64,000 nt of DNA from Pardosa pseudoannulata. Its lineage: Eukaryota > Arthropoda > Arachnida > Araneae > Lycosidae. The stretch lies in the NCBI GenBank assembly GCA_032207245.1, contig CM063510.1, forward strand, positions 53,839,644 to 53,903,643, given 5' to 3'. Below are positions 36,901-46,919 of the stretch, one piece after another. The notes beneath the pieces are model-generated. The model was given only the letters and a program-made list of their open reading frames with translations. It was not told where the DNA came from and did not search any database. The position numbers and the translations under genes are program-made. Numbering within the stretch: position 1 is the stretch's first letter; the number at the start of each line of letters is the position of its first letter.

Positions 36901-39739
36901 AACTGTAGTCAATGTCTTACGTCCGTTTCTTTGTTGGATTCTAATGTGAATTAATTTATCCTGACCACCTTGCTCATCAGCCCGAATGGCATCAGCAAAA
37001 GGATCTAAAGGATAATGTAAATATCAAATTAGATATGGAAAATTCAAGAATTTTAATTGGTAATTTATTTAATATTTCATCAATAAGAGAAAATTTTGTG
37101 TAAGTTTGATTTGGTACAAATGCAAAAAGAAAAACCTTATAATTTATTGACATTTTGCAATTTGCAGTTTAAACCTATAAGAAGTTTAAAAATATTAAAA
37201 GCAACTAAATAGAATTTTTAGCAAGTACCAATATAATTTATATTAAGGTTTGTCATTTTGCCGTCAAAATGGTATTTTTGCCAGGACAGTGGCAAAAACT
37301 GAAAAAAACTGGTAAAATCTAGAAAAATTAGCTGGATTTTAAAAATGTACAAAATAATAATTTTGTACTTAATACAACTGAGACTTAAATCAGAATATAA
37401 ATTAGATATTTCATCAGTGTTAATTTGATAATTTAAACAATTTTAAATAATTATCATTGATGTTAGCAATCAAATTTATATAATGAAGGCATGGGATAAA
37501 AAATGTTTTCTTTATCAATTTAATATAGTAATGTTGTCTTTAATTGTAAGAAGTATATATACACATATAAGATATATAATTATACAAGTACTAAAAATGT
37601 TTAAACCTGTAATTTGTAGGGGAAATAAGCTAATAATTACATTAAAAACAAACTTTGAACACAAACACTTCTAAAATCAATCTTCATTTTATTTTTATTT
37701 TATTTTTTTGTATCTCTAGGTATAACTTTAGATTAAGATTACTGTTTTAATAACGCATTGAATATTTTATGTTAAAATAAAAAATTACATATCTTTAGGT
37801 TAAGAGTTAAAATACCTACATCCCCGTAAATAAAACATATCCATTTTTGCCACTTAGCAAAAAGTGGCAAAAATGTATTTTTGCCAGGATGGTTCACTGG
37901 TTTTTTCCCACCTTTGGCAAAAACTTGCCAACCCTAGTTGGTAATTTATATAATATTTCATCAATAAGAGAAAATTTTGTGTAAGTTTGCTTTCATACAA
38001 ATGCAAAATGAAAATCTTGTTCACAATTTACTGACATATTTTGCAATTTTTATAAAGTTTAAACCTATAAAAAGTTTAAAAATATTAAAAGCATTTAAAC
38101 AGAATTTTTAGCAAATGCCAATATAATTTATATCATAAAAAATGTAATCAAAGATTTTATTCCAAAATCCAATATCTTCAGTATGATGATGAATATGATA
38201 AATTATGTCTCATTTATATATACGTTAAGGAGATAAATTAAGGTAATCCCAAGAATTAGTTAATCTCAATTACAAATACACTATAATTGGAAACAGTTCC
38301 AGATTATCTGTTGTAAAACTGGATTCAAGTAATCAATAACAAATTGAATTCTTAAAACATGAATACCTTATAAAACTTTATAACTCACCTTTAATCAACT
38401 TATACTACCTAAATTAGTTAACATTTTTGTAGTATTATGCTTTAAGTTTAACAAATCTATATTTTTCCTGTTTTATTAAGCTATTTTTTAAATTTATCTA
38501 CAGATGATATATAAAAAAACATAATTCATGTTAAAGCTTCTGACTAAGTACAAAACAAAAGTTCTTTCATTTGCAAGAACTTTTACCTTAAAAACCTTTT
38601 CATAATAAATGTTTAAATAAACTTTAATGTGAAGCTTTTTGGTGCTGTAATAAGCAATTGTTAACCACTCAGGCTGTAAAAAATGAAGCTGATATGTATT
38701 AAAGGGATTTAAGATTTCATTAATTTGTGATAGATAAACTTATGAAGAGCAGCTAATTTGCATAGTATGTTCTTGTTTTAAATATGAATTTGATTTACAA
38801 GTTAAGCATTCACAATTATGATATAGTTTCTACTTTTACAGGACAACTTGAATTCACAAAATCATAAGGAGTTTCCGAATTTCTACATACCTCAAAATAC
38901 AAAATAAAAATTAATGAATTTACAATAAAGCTTTACCTATTTACCATAAACGTTCAATAAATATAATGAGATAAACGATTAAATTTAAAACGTTATGTAT
39001 TTATATAAATATCAACTGCAATTATAAAATTCTCTATAACAATAAAAAGCAATGAATTCCTTTTAATTACCTTTTTAACCTCTTTCCCAAACATTTCATG
39101 TTACGCAATAAATGACTAATTTAGATTAGAAACTCATTTAAGCTTTATATGCCCTGTTTATTTTGCCAGGTTAAGGATCTATTTAATCATGAAAGTAATT
39201 TCGAAAGTTTCTCTGCATAAATCAATTTATAGCTCCTTTGTATCAATTTCGATATATTTAGATTTCAATTATAGATATTTCTGAAATGTAATTAAACTGC
39301 CCAACACTTCTCTTTAAAGAGCATGTATGAATATATGCAAATGATTGTCCTGAAAGATATGCTGCACAAGTAATTCTATGTAGGGTATAACGGCTACGAA
39401 ATTAATTGATTAATTATTTGGTTACACATAAGATTTTGAGCACAGAAGTAAGGTCTATATCAAAAGCTACTATTTTTAATTGTACAAAAGAAACAATGCA
39501 CTGCGTAGTTACGTCACATGAAAAGGCCAGGGCCATGACCTACATTGAACTTGGAGCATTGCCCTTTAATAAACATGTTATAATAGAAGAATACAATTTT
39601 AAAATGCAAATAAACTATTGATAGAGCTAAATTTTCTAAACGATCTCTTTCTTTTATTTATCAAATCTCTAAATCATAGTTCATATTCAAGGACAACATA
39701 ATACTTACCAAAAGTGTTTAATTGGATACCGGTAGACAT
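30979..39739 (-). CDS. eIF1: Eukaryotic translation initiation factor 1 (eIF1, SUI1), three coding exons
   Basis: Coding exons are 39739-39709 (31 bp), 37004-36847 (158 bp) and 31125-30979 (147 bp, TAA at the end), total 336 bp or 111 residues; animal eIF1 is about 110-113. Splices: ACTTTTG|GTAAGT to CTTTAG|AT (phase 1) and AAAAAG|GTAAGG to TTCTTCTAG|GAA (phase 0). The product starts MSTGIQLNTFDPFADA. The SUI1 core follows: IHIRIQQRNGRKTLTTVQG, YDKKKIVKACKKEFACNGTV, EHSEYGEVIQLQGDQR, and the conserved end QLKVHGF. eIF1 binds the 40S subunit near the P site, promotes scanning and enforces start-codon fidelity. All frames join cleanly and no key block is missing, so it looks functional. Introns of 2.7 and 5.7 kb are loaded with transposons. 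No single long reading frame reveals this gene. Confidence 0.96.
31905..32078 (-). mobile_element. tRNA-head SINE in eIF1 intron 2, with target duplication
   Basis: Flanked by the 12-base direct repeat CTATTCTGGTGG (31893-31904 and 32079-32090). On the minus strand the head reads ATGGCCAAATGGTTAGGGTG (A box) and GAGTTCGAATCCCAC (B box), resembling a Ser/Leu-type tRNA. Then follow GGCATGGATGTTCGTAGCC, CGGAATCGGCTTTAAGCAGT, AGGTCCCGGTCTCATTAGCC and a (CCAAA)n-type tail. This is the best-preserved copy of the family. Confidence 0.88.
32091..33217. other. eIF1 intron 2 sequence without recognised features
   Basis: AT-rich intronic DNA. No frame, repeat termini or RNA signals were identified. Confidence 0.6.
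33218..33946 (+). mobile_element. Decayed mariner element with terminal inverted repeats
   Basis: The left end CAAGGCACATCCAGAAAGTA and the right end, on the minus strand, CGAGGCTCATCCAGAAAGTA form ~28-base inverted repeats, flanked by TA on both sides (33216-33217, 33947-33948). The plus strand holds transposase fragments: LDRIVTGNETLITHFTPETK (first catalytic Asp position reads N, in GNET) and the C-terminal GIQMLIPQYNKYLN...GGGYVEK, then a stop. Large internal deletions and stops make it dead. It lies inside eIF1 intron 2. Confidence 0.82.
33949..35265. other. eIF1 intron 2 sequence without recognised features
   Basis: AT-rich intronic DNA with only short frames; no repeat termini were recognised. 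Confidence 0.55.
35266..36315 (-). mobile_element. Non-autonomous Helitron (minus orientation) in eIF1 intron 2
   Basis: On the minus strand it starts TCTCCTATATAATAATAGCC and ends with the 16-base palindrome CCCGTCATATGACGGG, a short spacer CTATATG, then CTGG. The immediate flanks are A at the 5' side and T at the 3' side. A 5' TC, a subterminal hairpin, a 3' CTRR and insertion between A and T are the defining marks of Helitrons. The body shares long stretches with 50291-51201. It has no Rep/helicase coding. A SINE is inserted at 36039-36194. Confidence 0.82.
36039..36194 (-). mobile_element. tRNA-head SINE inserted in the Helitron
   Basis: Bounded by the direct repeat TCGGATAGATAGTTTAGG (36021-36038 and 36195-36212); a few of these 18 bases may be shared with the SINE ends. 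The minus strand shows GAATGGTAGAGCGCTG and the B box GGGTTCGAATCCCGCTG, then the family body and a CCAAACC tail. The head lacks the first ~8 bases. It is younger than the Helitron it interrupts. Confidence 0.88.
37054..38140. repeat. MITE-like insert (about 37253-37937) between ~205-bp direct repeats, eIF1 intron 1
   Basis: Bases about 37054-37252 and about 37938-38140 are direct copies (both contain TTTCATCAATAAGAGAAAAT and TTTAAACCTATAAGAAG or its AAAAAG form). Between them is ~685 bases whose left end GGTTTGTCATTTTGCCGTCA and minus-strand right end CTAGGGTTGGCAAGTTTTTG resemble inverted termini, with GGCAAAAA motifs just inside each. There is no coding. It could be a tandem intron duplication into which a MITE inserted. 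Confidence 0.65.
38141..39708. other. eIF1 intron 1, remaining part
   Basis: AT-rich. A 71-codon plus-strand frame at 39406-39621 matches nothing I recognise and has no splice or codon support. No other features were seen. Confidence 0.6.
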
Positions 39740-40010
39740 AGATTTCTTTCGTTACCTCAAACAAACTTCAAAACTGTATCTCCTCAAAGTATACCTATTA
39801 GTTTTCAATGAAAATTATACGAGACGTAAAAATTTTGAAACTAAATAACGTCGAAGGCCTAGCAGCACGTACAAGCTGCGAAGTCAGTCAAGCTATCCAA
39901 TGGGAAGAATTGACACTGCGCAAGAAGTACTGCGCATTAACCAATGCCAGAAACAGGCACGGTCATACGTGTACCCTGGGGGAAAAAAGGAGAAAGAAAA
40001 GAAATGTTAT
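39740..40010 (-). promoter_or_regulatory. eIF1 5' UTR and putative promoter
   Basis: Upstream of the eIF1 ATG the DNA becomes less AT-rich between about 39850 and 39990. It contains two TGCGCA palindromes 14 bases apart (39917-39922 and 39931-39936; NRF1-like half sites) and two CCAAT boxes (39897-39901, 39941-39945). Such motifs suit a housekeeping promoter without a TATA box. The start site is not determinable here. Confidence 0.45.
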
Positions 40011-40639
40011 GCATGATTTCATGATTTGTAAAAGAACATAAAAAGAACGTTTAAAGATAGTTATGTGATAAATAGAGTAATAGAGGCTTAATGACTTAAT
40101 ATTCTAGTAGACGAATACATTCGTAGAGACTTTCAGATTTCTACTTACTGCATGTTATTAACGATAGCTCAATAGCAGATAAAATAAAAAAAAGAAGATA
40201 GCTTGATATCCTTGCTCTTGATTTCAAATAACCTCCCTTGTACTACCAGCAAATAATGTGGGGAACTTGTCACTAAATTCTTTATTTTAGGTGTTAGATG
40301 TAGCTGTTTTGGTTTTCCACCACTTCTAATCGATAAAAAACAAATAACTAATAATACTTTGACACATATATCCATTTCTGTGCAAAATACTTGTCTATGT
40401 TAGTTTAAATTTCACGTATGTTAGCATATATTTTATAAATATGTACCCCTTATTTATGTTATTTAAGATTGTCATCTTGATTTGGAAACATGTAAACAAG
40501 AAATGCTTATTACATTCTTAGACAAAAGGGAAAAACGACGCATCAAGAAGGAGTTATTCGACTGGAACGAAAATAGGTAGATGCGATGTACATGTACAGA
40601 AAAATAAATGATTACAAATTGAGAGAGCTTCATAAAGAG
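40011..40639. other. Spacer upstream of eIF1
   Basis: No recognised gene. The right part may include the 3' non-coding end of the Tc1-like element that follows. Confidence 0.5.
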
Positions 40640-41655
40640 AAAAACTCAATAACGCTTTTGTCCACCTCTGGCTCCAGTGCAAGCAGTTATTTGACTTGGC
40701 ATTCAATGATAGAAATGGCAGATATCCTCTTGAGGGATATCGTGCCAAGTTCTGATCAACTGGAGCGTTATATCGTCAAAATCTCGAGCTGCTTGGAAGG
40801 CCCTGCCCATAATGCTCCAAACGTGCTCAATAGGAGAGAGATTCGCGACATTGCTGGCTAAGATAGCTTGCAAGAAGACAAGAAGTAGAAACACGTGCAG
40901 TATGGGGTCGGGTATTATCTTTCTGAAATGTAAGCCCATGATGGCGTGACATGAAGATAACACAACGGGGCGTAGAACTTCGTCGATGTACCGCTGTGCT
41001 GTAAGGGTGCCACGGATGACCACCAAAGGGATCCTACAATGAAATGAAATGACACCCCAGACCATCACTCTTGGTTTTCTGCCTGTATGTTTGAAGACAG
41101 TCAAGTTGGTATCCCACCGCTGTCCGGGTCGTCTCCAGACACGTCTTCACTGGTCATCGCGGCTGAATTCAAAGCGGGACTCATCACTGAAGACTATTCT
41201 ATTCCAATCAATGACATTCCAGTTCTAATGAGTTAGACACCACTGAAAACGGGCTTGTCGTTGTATAGAGGTTAATGGTAGTCGACGCAAATGGTGTCGT
41301 GACCTCAGCCCCCTTTCTGTGAACAGTCAATGAATGGTCCTTTCTGTCACTGAAGCACTACTTACACGTACAATCGATGAATATGATGATGCATCTGGAG
41401 CTGTGAGTGCTGCTCTGACGATTGCTCGGTCTTCACGGTCTGTTGCTCTTCTAGGCCGACCGCTTCCTTCTTGATGCTGTGTTCGGCCTTGGTACACCCA
41501 TTACTGCCAACATCGTCTAACAGAGGCATCTATCCTTCCCAAATGTTGAGCGATTCGTCGATTAGACCAACGGGCTTCTTTGAGCCCAAATACACGTCCT
41601 TTCTCAAATGCTGACATTTGCGCATATCGTTCGCACACCTGTTTTCGAGCCATAG
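40640..41655 (-). pseudogene. Tc1-like transposase pseudogene
   Basis: On the minus strand from ATG near 41652: an N-terminal helix-turn-helix region (MARKQVCERYAQMSAFEKGR), GRPRRATDREDRAI, FSDESRFEF with the first catalytic Asp, RPGQRWDTN, KPRVMVWGVISF, NLSPIEHVW with the final Glu, and IPQEDICHF. At least four in-frame stops occur. The second catalytic segment (normally QDNA-like) is corrupted to RKIIPDP. It is dead. Terminal inverted repeats could not be delimited. Confidence 0.85.
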
Positions 41656-42465
41656 TTACTGTCTACCTGAGCACACGGAAGGAAATTCGCAAAGAATTTA
41701 TGACCTGGAACAAACCTCTATGTTTTCTGACAGCTGCAAAATTATCATGGAGCAAAAAAAAAGGCAACCTGACCATCAAAATCATTAAAATTTTCCAATT
41801 CAGAAAGATTTGATTTATAAAGGTAGAAAATATTAAATGTAAAATGACAAAAATCTTGCATTCTCTTCACAGAAAAACATATTCCCAATAAATGCAATAA
41901 AGCCTCTTGGTATCGGAAGTTTAACATCAGCTCTTGTCTTGAATAACATTTGTCAGTTTATTATTTCAATAAACCTCTCCTATCAAGTGAAGTATGCGTC
42001 CTAACAGTGTTCCATGAAAAGGCAATCCTTTTTATTCAAATTTCGTTGCTTATAGACCGTAGTCTATTTATGCCTAAAAGAAAACCCAAACTAGAGTTCA
42101 ATTTGCTTGAAGCTGACGGATCTGTTTCTTATTTATGAGTATTTTCTCAATCATACTTTTCACCAGCTGTAGAATTTCATGTTCTATCATGAGCCCTACG
42201 TCTTCGCCAACGTCTCCAAGCATTTTCTGTTTTCTCCGTCGCCTTGTTCATAATTTTACTCAACTGAAAGAACTATGAACATTAAAATCACCTCTAAGTT
42301 CCAGGCACATCTCCAAGATATTCAGTTACTCGCTCGTTATCCTTGGTCAAGGGTGAGCAAACAAGGAACCAAACAAATAAATCAAATGAAGATGGTATTA
42401 CCAGTCTTATTCAACCTACATTTTTGAATCAAACTAAGTGTAGTAGTTTAAGACCAAATAATACA
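41656..42465. other. Intergenic, no recognised feature
   Basis: Only short frames; no termini or domains were recognised. Confidence 0.5.
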
Positions 42466-42476
42466 AGATGAAGAGG

Positions 42477-42666
42477 GTTTGGTTTGGTTTGGAGAGTTAC
42501 GGTCTACATTCGTCTACATTTCTTGAAACACGAGGACTAATGAGACCGGGACCTACTGCTTAAAGACGATTCCGAACGGCTACGAACATCCATGACGAAT
42601 TGGGATTCGAATCCATGAACTCTGGTACCGAAGATCAACGCCTTAACCATTTGGCCATCGTTCGGC
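42477..42666 (-). mobile_element. tRNA-head SINE with 11-bp target duplication
   Basis: Flanked by AGATGAAGAGG (42466-42476 and 42667-42677). Minus orientation. The B box reads GGATTCGAATCCCAAT; the tail contains several GGTTT repeats on the plus strand. It has a short internal duplication, GTCTACATTCGTCTACATT, near the tail. Confidence 0.88.
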
Positions 42667-42677
42667 AGATGAAGAGG

Positions 42678-44600
42678 TAGATCCAAATTTCGAAGAGTGG
42701 ACGCAGTCGAAGAAAACTGTCTTGTCCTTAAAACCAAGAATTGAAGGAGTCTGGCTGCAAGCAGGGGTCCTGAAAGCGACTGAATTAGAAGTGCTTAGAA
42801 CAATCTGAGCTCTCGCACCATTAATGATGATGATCATGAGGGTTTGTCAAAGAGTCATTAGAATTTAAACAGTTATTCTTCGATACCATCAAATGGCCGC
42901 TGTCGATATTAAAATCTCTTCTGCCCATTTTATCAATTGATGTGACAGCTTAATGCATAATAACTCCGGTGGTCGACTGTAGATGGCAGCACATCAATGT
43001 TTTCATATTATACCACGAGAAATAAAAAGTTAACTAATGCGTAATTAATTCGCCAGTATATTATTTGAAGATAAAATTGTTTACAACATGTTTTACATAA
43101 ACTATAAAATAAATCAAAGAAAAAAAATTATTTGAAAGCGTAGTGAAATGAAAATTGAGTTAAACCAATTGCTTAAATGGAAGTTTAGCTGACATAGAGC
43201 TTTTCGTAATTACCGCCAAATTTTGGTACCTTTAATGTGGATTCTTTATTTCAGGACCAGCCCTAAAGTTAATGCCACCGTAGGCAAAAAATGCCGTCCT
43301 CACAAGTTTAAAAAAACTTTAATACTCGTTTATTTTCTGGATTTCAATAATAGTTTAGAAGTTGTGTTTATTTTTTGCACTAGTGCAGGAAGTCCTAAAT
43401 TTTGCAGCCTTAGGCACTAGTCTATATTGTCTACTGCCTAGTATTGGCCGTGGGTGATATGAAGAATTCTAGGCTCTTATTCATATCTTCATGAAGATTA
43501 AGGCAACATCCAGAATAAAAGAACTCATAATTAAGGAGAATCTGGCAATACCAGACAGAGAAAAAAATGAGAATTCAGTTTTGGTTTAGAACATTAGAAC
43601 AATGATTTCAGGCTTAAGATGTACATATAAAGTGATTTTCGAATAAATATGTTTTCTTGAACATCTGTATCATATATTAAGGCTTCCAAAACACTACACT
43701 CTTATTCATATCTTCATGCAGATTAAAGTGGCTGGGTACATACCATACTGGATTCCTCTAGCTCTATGTTAATACTAAACATACCAACACTTAATACATA
43801 TTGTCGTGAATTGATAATTCTTATTTATTTGTTGAACAGCAAAACATACGTAACTTGAACATATCACTCCACTATTAAATTTTAAAACACGTTAATTAAT
43901 CATAAATTTATAACTTCACACTGGCTCCTCGTATAGCGGAGCAACGACATTTTTCATAATACCAACCAAAATCGGAAAACTTTTTCGTCCGAAATGGAAG
44001 TTGTAGTTCTTTAGACATCCTAAGCGAGAAGAAAAAAATAGTAGTTCTTTACAATACCTATTTCTCTTATTTATTTATCTTATTCACTTAATACATATAT
44101 ATATATATATTTTTATTTCTATTTTAATTCATTACCCATCGCATTATTTACATATATATTGCCTACCATTTGACCGGTTATTGCATGTTTAGTGTAAACC
44201 TATGGGGGAAATTCTTCTACTTTTGGGCTGTTTGCATTTAAAGAAAAAAAATTCTGTTAAACCAAGTACTGATTGTAAAATAAGAATAAACCAAAAGAGT
44301 TTTGGAAGTGGAGAAACTTAAACAATGCCTTTACAGATAAATTCCGAAACTGTTAGGACCACAGAGGCAAAGCTAGTAGCTTTTAAGATAAGCAACATCG
44401 CTGTATTTTTTCATTTTTGTTCAACAGGGAAAAACCAATGGGTTGCCATAGTTTAGTTACAGGTAGAATAAATTTTAAGCTGCTAAATCAAAAAAAGTAA
44501 TCTACAATATAAATGAATCAACCTCTATTAAAAAAAAAATAAAATCTGATGTGGACAATACGAAACTTCTTTATATTAAGTTGTAATTTGTTCTATTTTA
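42678..44600. other. Intergenic, short repeats only
   Basis: CTCTTATTCATATCTTCATG with the following AGATTA occurs at about 43468 and 43699. A TA-rich patch lies near 44095-44110. No gene was recognised. Confidence 0.5.
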
Positions 44601-46140
44601 TTATGTACATAATTTTTGATTGTATACTGCATATTATAATTATATAATACACCCTCAGATTTATATTAATTTTATATGCATTATAGTCTAACATATTATC
44701 ATATTATTACGTAAAGTAACTATAATTAATAGACTTAAAAAGCATTGTTTCAATTGCATGTATATACGGTGATATATTTCTGTCATTGTAATAGATTTGT
44801 AGCGTTATTGTAGGTTAAACGGTATGTTTGAAAGCACCTATTTTGATTGTATGATATTCCCTCAGAATTATCTTAGTATTTATATGTATTATTATATAAC
44901 ATATTATTATACACTGGTGTGCAAAACTTAAGCAACAGGTGGGTTTTTTGCCATAACTCCACGAGAAATCATCTGAGAGACATGAAATTCAGAAATGAAC
45001 GTAAAGGATGACAAAAGCATCGGAGCTGAAAAAGGAATACAATGCATACAGTATGGAATCAAACAAAAACAAGCTTTATTGAACGCATAGTATCGTGACT
45101 CATGATTGTCTATCCAAGAGAAAGAACAACAAGCAGATGTTCCATAATATGGGATATGCCCTCCCCTAACTGCAATGGTTGCTTCGCACCGTCTCCGCAT
45201 ACTCAGAACCAGCTGGTCCAACATTTCTTGTGGTAGAAAGGACCATTCCGCAATCAGCATCTGTTTGAGTTGTTGGGTGTTCTGCTAAGGATGTAAGCTT
45301 GCTGCGATGCTTCTCCCCAAAGCATTCCATACATATTCGATGAGATTTAAATCAGGGGAGTACGCTGGCCAAACCCTTCAAGGGATATCTTCACTTTACA
45401 GTAGCTCCTCAACAACAAGAGTCTGGTGTTGCCGTGCATTGTCATCCATAAAAAGGAGGTCTAGGCCAATGGCACCTCGAAACAGACGCACATGGGAAGG
45501 AGTACCTCCTTGCAATAGCGATCCCAGGTTACGGAACTTTTGTCGGAAAAGTGGAGCTCAATTCTCCAGTTTAGCATAATTCTCCCCAGACAAGAACTCC
45601 AGGACCAACACCGTAACGGTGACTTTCCTTGATGTTTAGGATTAAATCTGGTCCTGACCTTTCTCCAATTCAAATTGCGTTGGGAATCTCTTCCGGTACT
45701 GAACCGACTCTCATCCGTAAAGAGGACACGACTCCATTGATCAGTTATCCAGTTTTTGTGATCTCTGCACCACTGTAAACGGTGGTGTCGGTGTCCAACT
45801 TTCAACGGGAGGCAGCTTTCAGGACGGAGGGCGAATACGGAGTCTGGCACAGTAATGCTGACAATGCACGGTCACGTGCACGGTTGCTTAAGTTTTACAC
45901 ACCAGTGTATTATTACGTATTCTAATTTAAATTGGACTTAAAAAAGTATTTTTACAGTATGTAAATACGCCGACATCTTTCTGATTTTATTGCTGTAGAC
46001 CGGTAGGGATATTGTACGTTATATTGTGTATTTAAAAGAAAGCATCGTTTCAACTGCATATGGATACATCAATATTTAAGTACTACATTACTGCAGACCG
46101 GTTGCGATAATGTCCGTTGTATTGAGATTTTTCTTTATAT
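44601..46140. repeat. Degenerate tandem-like repeats split by a Tc1 element
   Basis: Related units containing (A/G)ACTTAAAAAAG(C/T)AT, TTTCAA(T/C)TGCATAT-type and GTAGACCGGT-like phrases occur on both sides of the Tc1 element (about 44680-44830, 45930-46020, 46040-46130). They are diverged and irregular. Confidence 0.35.
44912..45907 (-). mobile_element. Tc1-like element, 996 bp, internally deleted transposase
   Basis: Terminal inverted repeats CACTGGTGTGCAAAACTTAA and CACTGGTGTGTAAAACTTAA (about 25 bases, one mismatch) are bounded by TA target duplications (44910-44911, 45908-45909). The minus strand keeps pieces of the DDE domain: RVLFTDESRF (first Asp), LFMDDNARQH (second Asp) and AYSPDLNLIEYVWNALG (Glu). 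They are in different frames and broken by stops. The N-terminal DNA-binding third is missing, with coding similarity starting only ~50 bases inside the right terminus. It could be moved only in trans. Confidence 0.92.
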
Positions 46141-46659
46141 TAAGTGTGGATTGCGCAATTAGATGTGGTGGAGATGACAGTTCTAGATAGAATTTTTCAA
46201 CTATTTATGGTTAATCATTTTTTAGTTATGCCCAAAAGCGTTAATTTACGTCATATTGTTTTTTTTTTTTAAATATAGATTTCAGATGCTAATCAAAAAG
46301 CTAGAATAGGACACACTAGCAATATGAACACTGGAATTTTACGGGATAATAATGTTTCCCTTATTTTGCAGAAGGAAAACAGAACAGAGCGATGAGAGAA
46401 AATTAACGTTCTTGTATGATACTATGTAACCAAAAACTTATGAAAACATGTAGAATGGGTAAGCAAAATATAAATAAATGACTTTTTATAGATGTTCCTA
46501 CTAAAACTTATTTTTGTAAAGGAAGAATGCCTTTATTGGTAGGGGGGAGGGTCCGAGGGGGTCTGAATCATCCTGGAAATATTTTCAATATATGCATTAC
46601 AACATTTTTTTTAAAACTTATTAAAATTTGTTTACATTACTAGTTTGGTTGCATGGCTT

Positions 46660-46858
46660 CTGATAGGTCAACCTAGGAATACGAATTACGTTACTAGTTT
46701 CCACATCAAGTGTTGAAAGATTGTTTTTAACCATCAAAAGAGTAAAAAAATTACTTCGCAATGTAACTGGTAACGAGAGTTTGATAAATTTAGAATTACA
46801 TTCAATGCATATAGGCATGACTATAAATGCTAATGAAAGTTTGACAAATTGGCCTTAA
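46660..46858 (+). pseudogene. hAT transposase dimerisation-domain fragment
   Basis: The plus strand reads SSVERLFLTIKRVKKLLRNV, TGNESLINLELHSMHI, the C-terminal dimerisation block of hAT/zinc-finger MYM-like proteins (usually SVERSFSTLKRIKTWLR). There is no upstream domain and no termini. A fragment. Confidence 0.65.
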
Positions 46859-46919
46859 AAACTAAGAAATTTGCTTACATTAAACAGTAGTTTATACAAA
46901 CATTAACTTTAAATGAAGC

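Noticed and set aside
39808..40041. A 77-codon plus-strand frame upstream of eIF1
   Set aside because: It runs antisense through the probable eIF1 promoter; its openness follows from the local GC and no similarity is seen.
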